Shown here: one piece after another, positions 40,354 to 49,642 of the stretch
How the letters are laid out: every line of letters starts with the position of its first letter
Position numbering within the stretch: the stretch's first letter is position 1
Source of the DNA: an uncultured Acetatifactor sp.
GTDB lineage: Bacteria > Bacillota > Clostridia > Lachnospirales > Lachnospiraceae
Assembly (NCBI GenBank): GCA_910586215.1
Contig: CAJUGH010000018.1
Location: 23,552 to 87,551, forward strand
DNA length: 64,000 nt
Reading direction: 5' to 3'
The notes under the pieces: model-generated
The model's input: the letters and a program-made list of their open reading frames with translations, nothing else
What the model was told of the DNA's origin: nothing
Databases searched by the model: none
Position numbers and translations under genes: made by a program

Positions 40354-41286
40354 ATGTCTCATATCTACACATCTGCCAGCCAGCTGATCGGCCACACGCC
40401 ACTGCTGGAACTGACACGTATCGAAAAAGAGGCCGGATCAAAGGCCCATATCCTGGCCAAGCTGGAGTATTTCAATCCGGCCGGATCCGTCAAGGACCGC
40501 ATTGCCAGGGCCATGATAGATGATGCCGAAGCCAGTGGCAGGCTGAAGCCCGGCTCCGTCATCATCGAACCCACCTCCGGCAACACGGGAATCGGCCTGG
40601 CTTCCGTGGCAGCCGCCAGGGGCTACCGCATCATCATCACCATGCCGGAGACCATGAGCGTGGAGCGGAGACAGCTTATGAAAGCATACGGGGCTGAACT
40701 GATACTGACGGAAGGAGCCAAGGGCATGAAAGGAGCCATTGCCAGGGCAGAGGAACTGGCGAAGGAGATTCCAGACAGCTTCCTTCCCGGACAGTTTACC
40801 AACCCTGCCAATCCTGCCGCCCACCGAAAGTCCACCGGCCCGGAAATCTGGGCAGATACGGACGGACAAGTAGATATCTTTGTGGCAGGAGTGGGAACCG
40901 GCGGCACCATCACCGGTGTGGGACAGTTCCTAAAGGAGCAGAACCCTGCCGTGAAAATCGTGGCAGTGGAACCCCAGGATTCCCCTGTCCTCAGCAAAGG
41001 TTACAGCGGCGCTCACAAAATCCAGGGAATCGGTGCAGGCTTTGTCCCGGCTGTGCTGGACACCGGCATCTATGACGAAATCCTCCCCGTATCTAACGAG
41101 GATGCCTTCGCCGCCGGAAGACTGGCAGGATGCCAGGAAGGTATCCTGGTGGGTATTTCTTCCGGTGCTGCCCTCCATGGGGCCATGGAACTGGCCCGCC
41201 AGCCCGAAAATGCAGACAAAGTCATCGTAGTCCTCTTCCCTGACACAGGAGACCGCTATCTGTCCACACCGCTTTTTGCCGACTAA
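40354..41286 (+). CDS. cysK: Cysteine synthase (O-acetylserine sulfhydrylase)
   Basis: A 310-residue PLP enzyme. K47 in NPAGSVKDR holds PLP, TSGNTGIGLA (~72) binds substrate, GVGTGGTITGVG (~175) binds the cofactor phosphate, and GISSGAAL is near 268. ATG 40354 follows AAGGAGG. It lies 93 bases after metY in the same operon and 42 bases before nifS, so it supplies cysteine directly to the desulfurase. Confidence 0.95.
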   Translation: MSHIYTSASQLIGHTPLLELTRIEKEAGSKAHILAKLEYFNPAGSVKDRIARAMIDDAEASGRLKPGSVIIEPTSGNTGIGLASVAAARGYRIIITMPETMSVERRQLMKAYGAELILTEGAKGMKGAIARAEELAKEIPDSFLPGQFTNPANPAAHRKSTGPEIWADTDGQVDIFVAGVGTGGTITGVGQFLKEQNPAVKIVAVEPQDSPVLSKGYSGAHKIQGIGAGFVPAVLDTGIYDEILPVSNEDAFAAGRLAGCQEGILVGISSGAALHGAMELARQPENADKVIVVLFPDTGDRYLSTPLFAD

Positions 41287-41328
41287 TCCATGGACAGACC
41301 CGTCCATGGGATGGAAAGGAACCGAATC

Positions 41329-42513
41329 ATGATATATGCAGACAATGCAGCTACCACAAAAATAAGTCCTGCTGCGCGAGATGCCATGTACTCCTGCATG
41401 GAAGGCAGCTGGGGGAATCCCTCCAGCCTGCATACTGCCGGACAGCAGGCAACAGAAGTCCTGCAGGATGCCCGGCAGAGGATCGCTGCCTGTATCGGGG
41501 CATCCCCGGAAGAGATTACTTTCACCTCCGGCGGCAGCGAGGCAGACAACCAGGCCATCCGTTCTGCCGCCGCACTGGGTGCACGATGCGGGAAGCGGCA
41601 TATCCTCTCCACGGCCTTCGAGCACCACGCCGTCCTACACACATTAAAGCGCCTTGCTGACGAGGGCTTTGACATAGAACTGCTGCCTGTGGGGCAGGCG
41701 GGAACCGTCACGGCCCTACAGGTGGCAGATGCCATCCGGGAAGACACGGCCCTAGTTACCATCATGTACGCCAACAATGAGATCGGCTCCATCCTGCCCA
41801 TCTCCGAGATCGGCCACATATGCCGCCAAAAGGGTGTCCTCTTCCACACAGACGCCGTGCAGGCCGCAGGCCATCTGCCTATTGACGTAAGAGCCCAGGA
41901 CATAGATATGCTCTCCCTCTCTGCCCACAAATTCCACGGCCCTAAAGGGACAGGTGTGCTCTATGTCCGGAAAGGCATCCCCCTGCGCAGTCTGATCCAG
42001 GGTGGGGCCCAGGAGCGAGGCCATCGGGCCGGGACAGAGAATGTGCCAGCCATTGCAGGGATGGCAGCTGCCCTGGAGGAGTCCTGTGCCCATATGGTGG
42101 AAAATACTGTCAGGGTTCTGGCCCTGCGGGATCGTCTGATCCAGGGTCTGTCCCAGATTCCCCACTCTGCCCTCAATGGCGATTCCCTAAACCGGCTTCC
42201 TGGAAATGTCAGCTTTTGCTTCGAGGGCATCGAAGGGGAGAGCCTGCTCTTGCTGCTGGATGACCAGGGCATCTGCGCATCCTCCGGCTCGGCCTGCACC
42301 TCCGGTTCCCTGGATCCCAGCCACGTCCTACTGGCCATCGGGCGGCCCCACGAGATAGCCCACGGCTCCCTGCGGCTGACCCTGGATCAGGATAACACCG
42401 AAGCGGACGTGGAAGCCATCCTAAGAGCCGTTCCCGGGATCGTATCCCGTCTCCGCAATATGTCCCCCCTGTGGAAGGACAAGACAGACGGAACCAAATC
42501 ATTTATCTTGTAA
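41329..42513 (+). CDS. nifS: Cysteine desulfurase
   Basis: A 394-residue PLP enzyme that removes sulfur from cysteine for Fe-S clusters. The start MIYADNAATTK is typical; the PLP lysine is K201 (SAHKFHGPKG), and the persulfide Cys lies near 323 (SSGSACTSG). An ATG at 41311 and the open frame to 41290 are less family-like. It is followed after 12 bases by the scaffold gene nifU. Confidence 0.93.
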   Translation: MIYADNAATTKISPAARDAMYSCMEGSWGNPSSLHTAGQQATEVLQDARQRIAACIGASPEEITFTSGGSEADNQAIRSAAALGARCGKRHILSTAFEHHAVLHTLKRLADEGFDIELLPVGQAGTVTALQVADAIREDTALVTIMYANNEIGSILPISEIGHICRQKGVLFHTDAVQAAGHLPIDVRAQDIDMLSLSAHKFHGPKGTGVLYVRKGIPLRSLIQGGAQERGHRAGTENVPAIAGMAAALEESCAHMVENTVRVLALRDRLIQGLSQIPHSALNGDSLNRLPGNVSFCFEGIEGESLLLLLDDQGICASSGSACTSGSLDPSHVLLAIGRPHEIAHGSLRLTLDQDNTEADVEAILRAVPGIVSRLRNMSPLWKDKTDGTKSFIL

Positions 42514-42525
42514 GGAGCATTTATC

Positions 42526-42924
42526 ATGGCACTTTATAGCGAAAAAGTAATGGATCATTTCCGTAACCCAAGGAACGTGGGTACGATCGCAGACGCAGAC
42601 GGCGTAGGCCAGTTGGGCAACGCCGTCTGCGGGGATATCATGAAGATCTATCTGAAAATTGAAAATGAAATCATCACAGATGCAAAATTTGAGACCTTCG
42701 GCTGTGGCTCTGCCATAGCATCCAGTTCCATGGCCACCGAACTCATCAAGGGCAGGCCCTTGTCAGAAGCCCTTCAGCTTACCAACAAGGCAGTGGCAGA
42801 AGCCTTAGACGGCCTGCCTGCCCACAAACTCCACTGCTCCGTGCTGGCAGAAGAAGCCATCCAGGCAGCCATCAAGGATTATTATGACCGGAGAAACGAC
42901 CCTACAGGGTCACGCCCTGCTTGA
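42526..42924 (+). CDS. nifU: Fe-S cluster assembly scaffold (IscU/NifU N-terminal type)
   Basis: A 132-residue scaffold. The three cluster-binding cysteines are C35 (GNAVCGDIM, with Asp37), C60 (FGCGSAIASSS) and C104 (LHCSVLAEEAI). It is paired with the desulfurase in the same operon. Its last 23 bases overlap the end of the convergent uxaA gene, so the two units share no terminator between them. Confidence 0.92.
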   Translation: MALYSEKVMDHFRNPRNVGTIADADGVGQLGNAVCGDIMKIYLKIENEIITDAKFETFGCGSAIASSSMATELIKGRPLSEALQLTNKAVAEALDGLPAHKLHCSVLAEEAIQAAIKDYYDRRNDPTGSRPA

Positions 42925-44434
42925 AGATAGCCATGTCGTGGAATCCCGCTTCTTCGCTGCACACCTTCCTGCCCTCTGCCACCTCCAGCACATAGTCATA
43001 GAGATGTTTCGCTTCCTCCTCCATGGTTCCCTCCTCCACCAGCACACCGGCATTGAAGTCAATCCAGTTTGCCTTCTTGGCCGCCAGGGCCGAATTGGTG
43101 GAGATCTTCACCGTGGGCACGGGGGAGGCAAAAGGGGTGCCCCGTCCCGTGGTAAACAGCACAATCTGGGCACCTGCCGCTGCCAGGGCCGTGGCTGCCA
43201 CCAGGTCATTGCCAGGGGCAGACAACAGGTTTAGTCCCGGTGTCTCCACCCGTTCCCCGTACTGCAGCACCCCTCTCACCAGGGAACTTCCCGACTTCTG
43301 GGTACAGCCCAGGGACTTGTCCTCCAGGGTGGAGATGCCGCCCTTCTTGTTCCCCGGGGAAGGATTCTCATAGATGGTCTGGTTGTGGCTCTTGAAATAC
43401 TTCTTAAAGTCATTGATCAGATCCACGGTCTGGTGGAACAGTTCCTCATTGGCACAGCGGTTCATGAGAATGGTCTCCGCCCCGAACATCTCCGGCACTT
43501 CCGTGAGGATAGTGGTGCCTCCCCTGGAGACCAGCAGATCCGAGAAACGGCCCACCAGGGGATTGGCAGTAATGCCGGACAGCCCGTCACTGCCACCGCA
43601 TTTCATGCCAATGACCAGCCTGGACACACTGACCGGTTCCCTGGTGCATCTGCCCGCATAAGCAATCAGTTCTTTCACCAGTTCCAGGGACTGGGCAATC
43701 TCATCCTCCCATTCCTGGGATACCAGAAATTTCACCCGTCTGTCATCATAGGCACCAATATAGGACTTTAATACCTCAATGTTGCTGTTCTCGCATCCCA
43801 GGCCCAGCACCAGCACCCCGCCTGCATTGGGATGGTTCACCAGGTCTGCCAGGATCTGCCTGGTATGTTCCTGGTCATCCCCCATCTGGGAGCAGCCGTA
43901 AGGATGGGGGAAGGCGATGACCTCCTCCACGCTTCCCTCCAGGAGGGCACTTGCCCTTCTGGCAATCTCCGTGGCCACATTGTTCACACAGCCCACGGTG
44001 GGAATGATCCAGATCTCGTTGCGCACTCCCACCCGTCCGTCCGGACGTAGATAGCCCAGGAAGGTAGCGGCTTCCGCAGTACATGGCGCTTTCGCTGCAC
44101 ATTCCGCAGTAGCAGCGGCTTCTTTTACCGCATCCACCGGTTCATAGGTATACTCCAGCAGATCCCCCAGGGCAGTCTTCAGATTGTGGGTGTGGATCCA
44201 GGCCCCGGCCAGGATCTCCTCTCTGGCATATCCAATGCGGTAGCCGTACTTGACCACTTCCCCGCCTGCCGGGATCTGGCACAGGGCCATCTTGTGCCCG
44301 GCCGGGATCTCCTCCCGGGCCGTAACGGCACAGGGTATGCCTTCCCTTTCCACCTGGATGGTCTCCCCGGCAGGAATGTCTGCCAGGGAGACCACCACAT
44401 TGTCATTATCGTTTATTCTTAGGAAATTCTGCAT
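42902..44434 (-). CDS. uxaA: Altronate dehydratase
   Basis: A 510-residue enzyme that dehydrates D-altronate to 2-keto-3-deoxygluconate in the galacturonate branch. The N-terminal SAF domain (to about 90) leads into the large C-terminal domain with RNEIWIIPTVGCVNN (~140), PYGCSQMGDD (~182), GMKCGGSDGLSG (~280) and GRGTPFASPVPTVKIS (~435). The length is typical of the fused form. It overlaps uxaB by 16 bases and is translated from the same message. Confidence 0.95.
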   Translation of the reverse strand: MQNFLRINDNDNVVVSLADIPAGETIQVEREGIPCAVTAREEIPAGHKMALCQIPAGGEVVKYGYRIGYAREEILAGAWIHTHNLKTALGDLLEYTYEPVDAVKEAAATAECAAKAPCTAEAATFLGYLRPDGRVGVRNEIWIIPTVGCVNNVATEIARRASALLEGSVEEVIAFPHPYGCSQMGDDQEHTRQILADLVNHPNAGGVLVLGLGCENSNIEVLKSYIGAYDDRRVKFLVSQEWEDEIAQSLELVKELIAYAGRCTREPVSVSRLVIGMKCGGSDGLSGITANPLVGRFSDLLVSRGGTTILTEVPEMFGAETILMNRCANEELFHQTVDLINDFKKYFKSHNQTIYENPSPGNKKGGISTLEDKSLGCTQKSGSSLVRGVLQYGERVETPGLNLLSAPGNDLVAATALAAAGAQIVLFTTGRGTPFASPVPTVKISTNSALAAKKANWIDFNAGVLVEEGTMEEEAKHLYDYVLEVAEGRKVCSEEAGFHDMAIFKQGVTL

Positions 44435-45879
44435 AATGCGGCCCTCATTCCATTTGCCTTGATATCTCCCAGGTACCCGGTCACGGCCTGGGTGAGTCCT
44501 TCCACCTGGTTCAGATCCTGGCCGAAGAAATCCTCCCTGCCCAGGAAAGCCTTCACGAACCCTTCCGTATCCTTCTCACAGTGATCCCGGAAGAATTCCA
44601 ACACGGCTGCATCGTCCAGGATAGCGTACTCCTCTCCGTCCCTGTGGCCGATCAGTGCCTTGTCCCGGATCTCGGTTCCGTGATAGAAGGCCATCAGCGC
44701 CGCCAGGGAGAAGGTAAGGCGTGCCGGCAGCCTGTGGAACCGCTCCACGTACCCTAAAAGGCTGGGCAGACATCTGGCTCTCCACTTGGACACGGAATTC
44801 AAGGAGATGGACAGCAGGGCATGTTTCACGTAAGGGTTGTTGAACCGGGCAATCACTGCCTCTGCGAAGGATTTCAGTTCCTCTTCCGGCAGTGTCAGGG
44901 TAGGAATCACTTCCTCAAATATGGTCTTCACCATAAAATCCCTAATATCCGGATCGTCCATGGATTCCTTGACAATATCATTGCCGCACAGGTAGGATGC
45001 CAGCACGAAAGAGGTGTGGGCGCCGTTCAGGATCCGCACTTTCCGCTGCTTATAGGGCTTCTGGTTGTCCGTGAAGATCACCGGCAGCCCGGCCTCCGGC
45101 AGGGGCAGTTCCCTGCTGATATCCCTGTCACTTTCGATGACCCACAGGGCGAAAGGCTCCCCTGTGACCAGGATGCGGTCCTCATATCCCAGCTTCTTCC
45201 ACTCTTCTTCAATATTTTCCCTGGGATACCCTGTGACAATGCGGTCCACCAGGGTGGAAGTGAACACACAGGCCTCTTCCACCCAGGCCTTGAAATCATC
45301 CCCCAGTTCCCAGGTATCAATGAGCTGCATCACGCATTTCTTCAGCATGATGCCATTGTCATCAATCAGCTCCACAGGCAGCATCACCAGCCCTTTGGAG
45401 GGGTCTCCCTGGAAAATCTCAAATCTATGATACAGGAACTGGGTCAGCTTGCCGGGAAAGGTCCTGGGGGGCATGGCATCAAACTGATCGGCAGGATCAA
45501 ACACGATACCGGCCTCCGTGGTGTTGGATACCACAAAGCGCAGACTCTCCAATCCGGAAAGCCCTATGTATTTCTCATACTCACTGTAAGCATCCACGGC
45601 ATCTGCAACGCTTGTGACCTGGCGGTTTAGCACCTTCGCCTCCCCGTCCACCACACCCCGCAGGGATACGGTATACTGGCAGTCCTGCCTGTGGAAATTG
45701 TCCAGGCTGCCGAACTCAATGGGCTTGACCAGCACGATATCCCCATCAAATTTTCCCTGCTCGTTGGCAATGTCAATCATGTAATCCACAAAGGCCCGGA
45801 GGAAATTGCCCTCCCCGAACTGTACCACCCGGATGGGTCTGTCCTTCTTGCCAGTCATTTCCTTGTTCAAAACATCCAT
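44419..45879 (-). CDS. uxaB: Tagaturonate reductase (altronate oxidoreductase)
   Basis: A 486-residue mannitol-dehydrogenase-family enzyme that converts tagaturonate to altronate with NADH. VVQFGEGNFLRAFVDYMID (about 19-37) is the cofactor-binding opening, and the active-site lysine and histidine lie in the KVRILNGAHTSFVLASYL motif near 285. ATG 45879 (MDVLNKEM) has AAGGGAG upstream; the frame is open to 45966, but across the promoter. First gene of uxaBA, with a LacI-type operator in its leader. Confidence 0.92.
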   Translation of the reverse strand: MDVLNKEMTGKKDRPIRVVQFGEGNFLRAFVDYMIDIANEQGKFDGDIVLVKPIEFGSLDNFHRQDCQYTVSLRGVVDGEAKVLNRQVTSVADAVDAYSEYEKYIGLSGLESLRFVVSNTTEAGIVFDPADQFDAMPPRTFPGKLTQFLYHRFEIFQGDPSKGLVMLPVELIDDNGIMLKKCVMQLIDTWELGDDFKAWVEEACVFTSTLVDRIVTGYPRENIEEEWKKLGYEDRILVTGEPFALWVIESDRDISRELPLPEAGLPVIFTDNQKPYKQRKVRILNGAHTSFVLASYLCGNDIVKESMDDPDIRDFMVKTIFEEVIPTLTLPEEELKSFAEAVIARFNNPYVKHALLSISLNSVSKWRARCLPSLLGYVERFHRLPARLTFSLAALMAFYHGTEIRDKALIGHRDGEEYAILDDAAVLEFFRDHCEKDTEGFVKAFLGREDFFGQDLNQVEGLTQAVTGYLGDIKANGMRAALCRIS

Positions 45880-45917
45880 TTTGCTATTCTCCCTTCTGTC
45901 TGCCCTTGGTTCTGAAA

Positions 45918-45931
45918 TGTAAGCCCTTACA
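45918..45931. promoter_or_regulatory. LacI-type operator in the uxaBA leader
   Basis: TGTAA-GCCC-TTACA lies seven bases downstream of the uxaBA -10 box. It has the same symmetric half-sites and spacing as the site at 46102-46117 in front of the LacI-family gene. Confidence 0.7.
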
Positions 45932-45937
45932 CCACAA

Positions 45938-45966
45938 ATTGTACTTCCAAAATACAGCCGCGTCAA
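45938..45966 (-). promoter_or_regulatory. uxaBA promoter
   Basis: Minus strand TTGACG, 17 bases and TACAAT, a near-consensus sigma-A promoter, about 60 bases before the uxaB start codon. Confidence 0.7.
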
Positions 45967-46058
45967 TCATAAAAATGCTAAAAATTTGAAAAAAAGCACA
46001 GTCTAAGGAATGATATATACACCCGTGCCCCTTTTACACCTTTTGTTAAAAATATATC

Positions 46059-46086
46059 TTGCAAAAAAAAGGAAGTCGGCTATAAT
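46059..46086 (+). promoter_or_regulatory. Promoter of the LacI-family regulator and uxaC
   Basis: TTGCAA, 16 bases and TATAAT. The operator at 46102-46117 lies just downstream, over the expected start of transcription. Confidence 0.6.
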
Positions 46087-46101
46087 TGAGATAGGGATTT
46101 T

Positions 46102-46117
46102 ATGTAACCACTTACAT
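46102..46117. promoter_or_regulatory. LacI-type operator at the regulator's own promoter
   Basis: ATGTAA-CCAC-TTACAT is a perfect palindrome with a four-base centre, matching the uxaBA leader site. Placement indicates negative autoregulation. Confidence 0.7.
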
Positions 46118-46164
46118 TTTCCCAATGACACCAATCCGCATGCGGCAGACGAGGTAGCAGACAC

Positions 46165-47172
46165 ATGACCATCTACGACATATCAGAGAAAGCGGGCGTT
46201 TCCATTGCCACAGTGTCCCGTGTCCTGAACGGGAGCAGCAATGTCAGCGAAAAAACCAGGAATAAGGTGCTGGAGGTCATCAGCCAGTATGAGTATAAGC
46301 CCAATGCATTTGCCAGGGGGCTTGGCCTGAATACCATGCAGACCATCGGTATCATGTGTGCGGACAGTTCCGACCTGTACCTGGCCAAGGCCATCTATTA
46401 CCTCGAACAGAAGCTGCGGGAAAATGGCTATGACAGCATCCTCTGCTGTACCGGCTACGGGCTGGAGACGAAGGCTTCCTCCATGAACCTGCTGATCACT
46501 AAGAAGGTAGATGGCATCATACTGGTGGGATCCCATTTCATCTATGAGAAGGAAGCTGACAATGCCTATATCGGGGAGGCTGCCTCCCAGGTTCCCGTGA
46601 TGCTGCTGAATGCAGCCCTGGATACCCCAAATGTGTACAGCGTGGTGTCCGATGATTTCAATTCCATGTACAATGCCACCCTGCAGATGATCAGCACAGG
46701 GGTGGAGGACATTGTATACTATTACAACTCCAGGTCCTACAGCGGCAAGAAGAAGCTGGCAGGCTTCCGGGCCGCCATGGAGGAGAAAAAACTACTGTCC
46801 TCAGAAACGCTTCTACAGTTCTATCCGGGATCCCACGAGGACATTCCCGCCATGGCCGGACAGCTGCTGGATCTGTCCAGACGGGGGATCTCCTTCCACG
46901 GAGTCATCGCCGCGGACGATACCCTGGCCCTGGCCGCGGTAAAGTACGCCCGCGGGAAAGGCTACCGCATTCCGGAGGACTTCTCGGTGCTGGGCTACAA
47001 CAATTCCATGCTGGCTGCCTGCTGCGAGCCGGAACTGACCAGCATTGACAATAAGCTGGAGTCCCTCTGCCAGCATCTGACCAGCACCCTCATGGGGGTC
47101 CTGGAAGGCAAGGAAATGCCGAAGAAGACCATCTTCTCCGGTGAGATTATAAAGAGAGGTACTACCCGCTAA
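46165..47172 (+). CDS. LacI-family repressor of hexuronate genes
   Basis: A 335-residue regulator. The N-terminal helix-turn-helix and hinge are clear (TIYDISEKAGVSIATVSRVL, then YKPNAFARGL near 51-60), and the periplasmic-binding-protein-like sensor follows (VIAADDTLALAAVKYARGKG near 250). It lies between uxaBA (divergent) and uxaC (same strand), and two matching operators flank it, so it probably represses both in the absence of a uronate intermediate. It resembles regulators of the UxuR/KdgR kind in context, though not in family. Confidence 0.93.
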   Translation: MTIYDISEKAGVSIATVSRVLNGSSNVSEKTRNKVLEVISQYEYKPNAFARGLGLNTMQTIGIMCADSSDLYLAKAIYYLEQKLRENGYDSILCCTGYGLETKASSMNLLITKKVDGIILVGSHFIYEKEADNAYIGEAASQVPVMLLNAALDTPNVYSVVSDDFNSMYNATLQMISTGVEDIVYYYNSRSYSGKKKLAGFRAAMEEKKLLSSETLLQFYPGSHEDIPAMAGQLLDLSRRGISFHGVIAADDTLALAAVKYARGKGYRIPEDFSVLGYNNSMLAACCEPELTSIDNKLESLCQHLTSTLMGVLEGKEMPKKTIFSGEIIKRGTTR

Positions 47173-47403
47173 GGCGGTTGAACAGCCGGTCCTGCACCAC
47201 ATCATAGGACAGGAGCGGCCATATATACCATTGCTGCCTGCAACAGACTGCGATGGAATACTGTAACCCGTACCAGTCAACAGCCTCGCCGCAAACAGCG
47301 GGGTATGTGGCTCTCGCGGCATCTGCCAGATATTCGTGTAAGTATGTCTACCTGGCTTATTGCCTGCGGAAATCAAACATATCATCTGAATGGAGGAAAC
47401 AAC

Positions 47404-48813
47404 ATGAAAGCATTTATGGACAAAGATTTCCTGCTGGAAACGGAGACAGCCCGAAAGCTGTTCCACGACTACGCGGAAGGCACACCGGTACTGGACTACC
47501 ACTGTCACATCAATCCGAAGGAGATCGCCGAAGACCGTCAGTTCGACAATATCACCCAGGTCTGGCTGGGCGGTGATCACTACAAATGGCGGCTGATGCG
47601 CTCCTTTGGCGTGGAGGAACGATATATTACCGGGGATGCCTCAGACTATGAGAAATTCTGTAAATGGGCAGAATGCCTGGGCAAGGCCATCGGCAATCCG
47701 CTGTTCCACTGGAGCCACCTGGAACTGCAGAGATACTTTGGCTACACAGGAGTGTTGAACAAGAAGACAGCTGACGAAGTCTGGAACCTGTGCAATGAGA
47801 AGCTTGCCCAGCCTTCCATGAGTGTGCGTAACCTGATCAGGCAGAGCAATGTGACGCTGATCTGCACCACTGACGATCCCATAGATTCCCTGGAGTGGCA
47901 TAAGAAACTGGCGCAGGATCCCAGCTTTGAGGTAAAGGTACTGCCCGCCTGGAGACCGGACAAGGCCATGAATATCGAGAAGCCAGATTACCTGGACTAT
48001 CTGGACAAACTGGCTGCCACCGTGGGCATGCCGGAGATTCCTACCTTCCAGGCCCTGCAGAAGGCCCTGAGACAACGTATGGACTTCTTCAGCTCCTGCG
48101 GCTGCAATGTGTCTGACCATGCCCTGGAGTATGTGATGTACTGCCCCGCCGATGAGGAGGAGATCGAGGAGATCTTCTTAAAGCGGCAGAACCGCATGCA
48201 GCTTTCCAGGAAGGAAGAACTGAAGTTCAAGACAGCCTTCATGCTGTTCGCAGGCCGGGAATACCACAAGCGCGACTGGGCCATGCAACTCCACTATGGC
48301 TGTAAGCGGGACAACAATACACAGATGTTCGGGAAATTAGGTCCTGATACAGGGTATGACTGCATCAACAACTACGCTCCCAGCATGCAGATGGCTGACT
48401 TCCTCAATGCACTGGCTGTCACAGACGAACTGCCCAGGACCATCCTGTACAGCCTGAATCCCAATGACAATCCCTCCATCGGCAGTCTCCTGGGCTGCTT
48501 CCAGGACTCCAGCGCCGTGGCCAAGATCCAGCAGGGAAGTGCCTGGTGGTTCAACGATCACAAGTCCGGCATGGAGGAACAACTCACAAACCTGGCCAAC
48601 CTGGGCAACCTGTCAGGGTTCGTGGGAATGCTCACCGACTCCAGGAGCTTCCTCTCTTACACCCGCCACGAATATTTCCGGCGGATCCTCTGCAACCTGT
48701 TGGGGAACTGGGTGGAAAGCGGACAGTACCCTGCCGATATGGAGACCCTGGCTGAAATCGTGAAGGATATCTCCTATTACAATGCCAGGAGGTATTTCAA
48801 GTTTGAAGTATAG
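47404..48813 (+). CDS. uxaC: Glucuronate/galacturonate isomerase
   Basis: A 469-residue TIM-barrel enzyme that isomerises D-galacturonate to tagaturonate or D-glucuronate to fructuronate, the entry step of this pathway. The opening MKAFMDKDFLLETETARKLF, the metal-binding LDYHCHINPKEIAED (~30-44), TTDDPIDSLEWH (~158) and TDSRSFLSYTRHEYFRR (~418) are family signatures. GGAGG precedes the ATG; the longer frame from 47305 has none. It is 231 bases behind the LacI-family gene and probably in its transcript; that gap shows no clear promoter. Confidence 0.95.
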   Translation: MKAFMDKDFLLETETARKLFHDYAEGTPVLDYHCHINPKEIAEDRQFDNITQVWLGGDHYKWRLMRSFGVEERYITGDASDYEKFCKWAECLGKAIGNPLFHWSHLELQRYFGYTGVLNKKTADEVWNLCNEKLAQPSMSVRNLIRQSNVTLICTTDDPIDSLEWHKKLAQDPSFEVKVLPAWRPDKAMNIEKPDYLDYLDKLAATVGMPEIPTFQALQKALRQRMDFFSSCGCNVSDHALEYVMYCPADEEEIEEIFLKRQNRMQLSRKEELKFKTAFMLFAGREYHKRDWAMQLHYGCKRDNNTQMFGKLGPDTGYDCINNYAPSMQMADFLNALAVTDELPRTILYSLNPNDNPSIGSLLGCFQDSSAVAKIQQGSAWWFNDHKSGMEEQLTNLANLGNLSGFVGMLTDSRSFLSYTRHEYFRRILCNLLGNWVESGQYPADMETLAEIVKDISYYNARRYFKFEV

Positions 48814-48892
48814 TCCGCAGGATCCATGCGGATACGCCAGCCCCACTCCGTGAAAAGGTACCCCAGAACAGCAGATAACAAAATACAAATAT

Positions 48893-48948
48893 CCCTCCCT
48901 GGAAGACAGATGCCTGGTTTGCATCTGTTTTCCAGGGAGGGTTCTTTT
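48893..48948 (+). terminator. Strong terminator after uxaC
   Basis: A roughly 20-bp stem (CCCTCCCTGGAA...ACAGATGC paired with GCATCTGT...TTCCAGGGAGGG, loop CTGGTTT) is followed by TTCTTTT. The minus side also has a T-rich run, so it may serve ktrA as well. Confidence 0.85.
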
Positions 48949-48975
48949 CAGCGTGCCCTACCTCTATGAGATCCC

Positions 48976-49617
48976 TTAGGTGATGGCCTCAATGGCCTCC
49001 ATGGTTCCCATGACCATGATGTTCTCATCCCCCTGGAACACATAGCTGGGATGGGGCAGGGGGAATATCTGCTCCTGCTTCTTCGTGGCCAGGATACTCA
49101 CATGGTATCTGGTACGGATGGACAGTTCCACCAGGCTCTTGCCCAGCCACTTTTTCGGCACCGCAATCTCGTAGATGCCAATCTCCGGAGTCAGTTCCAC
49201 ATAGTCGAAGATATTGTCGGCGCCGAACTTGATGGCAAGACGTTCTGCCACCTCCCGCTCCGCATAGGATACATAGTCTGCCCCATTGCGCAGGAGCAGT
49301 TTCTTGTGTACATCCCGGGTAGCCCTGGCCACGATATACTTACAGCCCAGGTCTTTCAGCAGCACCGTGATCTCCAGGACCGTCTGGAAGTTCTCCCCGA
49401 TGGCTATGACTGCCAGGTCGAAATTGCGGATACCCAGAGTCTCCATAAAACGCTCCTCTGTGGCATCCCCGATCAGGATCTGGCCAATCAGACCTACGGC
49501 ATCATCTGCCCTGTCCTCATTGTGGTCTATGGCCATGACCTCATGGCCGTTCTCTATGAATTTCCTGGCCATATGGCGCCCAAAGCGCCCCAGGCCAATG
49601 ATTAAGACGGATTTCAT
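48976..49617 (-). CDS. ktrA: Potassium uptake regulatory subunit (TrkA/KtrA)
   Basis: A 213-residue RCK protein. The N-terminal Rossmann domain begins MKSVLIIGLGRFGRHMARKF with the GxGxxG at 8-13, and the TrkA-C domain follows from about 135. ATG 49617 has GGAGG nine bases upstream. It gates the KtrB channel encoded 25 bases upstream in response to nucleotides. Confidence 0.92.
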   Translation of the reverse strand: MKSVLIIGLGRFGRHMARKFIENGHEVMAIDHNEDRADDAVGLIGQILIGDATEERFMETLGIRNFDLAVIAIGENFQTVLEITVLLKDLGCKYIVARATRDVHKKLLLRNGADYVSYAEREVAERLAIKFGADNIFDYVELTPEIGIYEIAVPKKWLGKSLVELSIRTRYHVSILATKKQEQIFPLPHPSYVFQGDENIMVMGTMEAIEAIT

Positions 49618-49642
49618 GTCCCTACTCCTCCCCTTTCTATAC

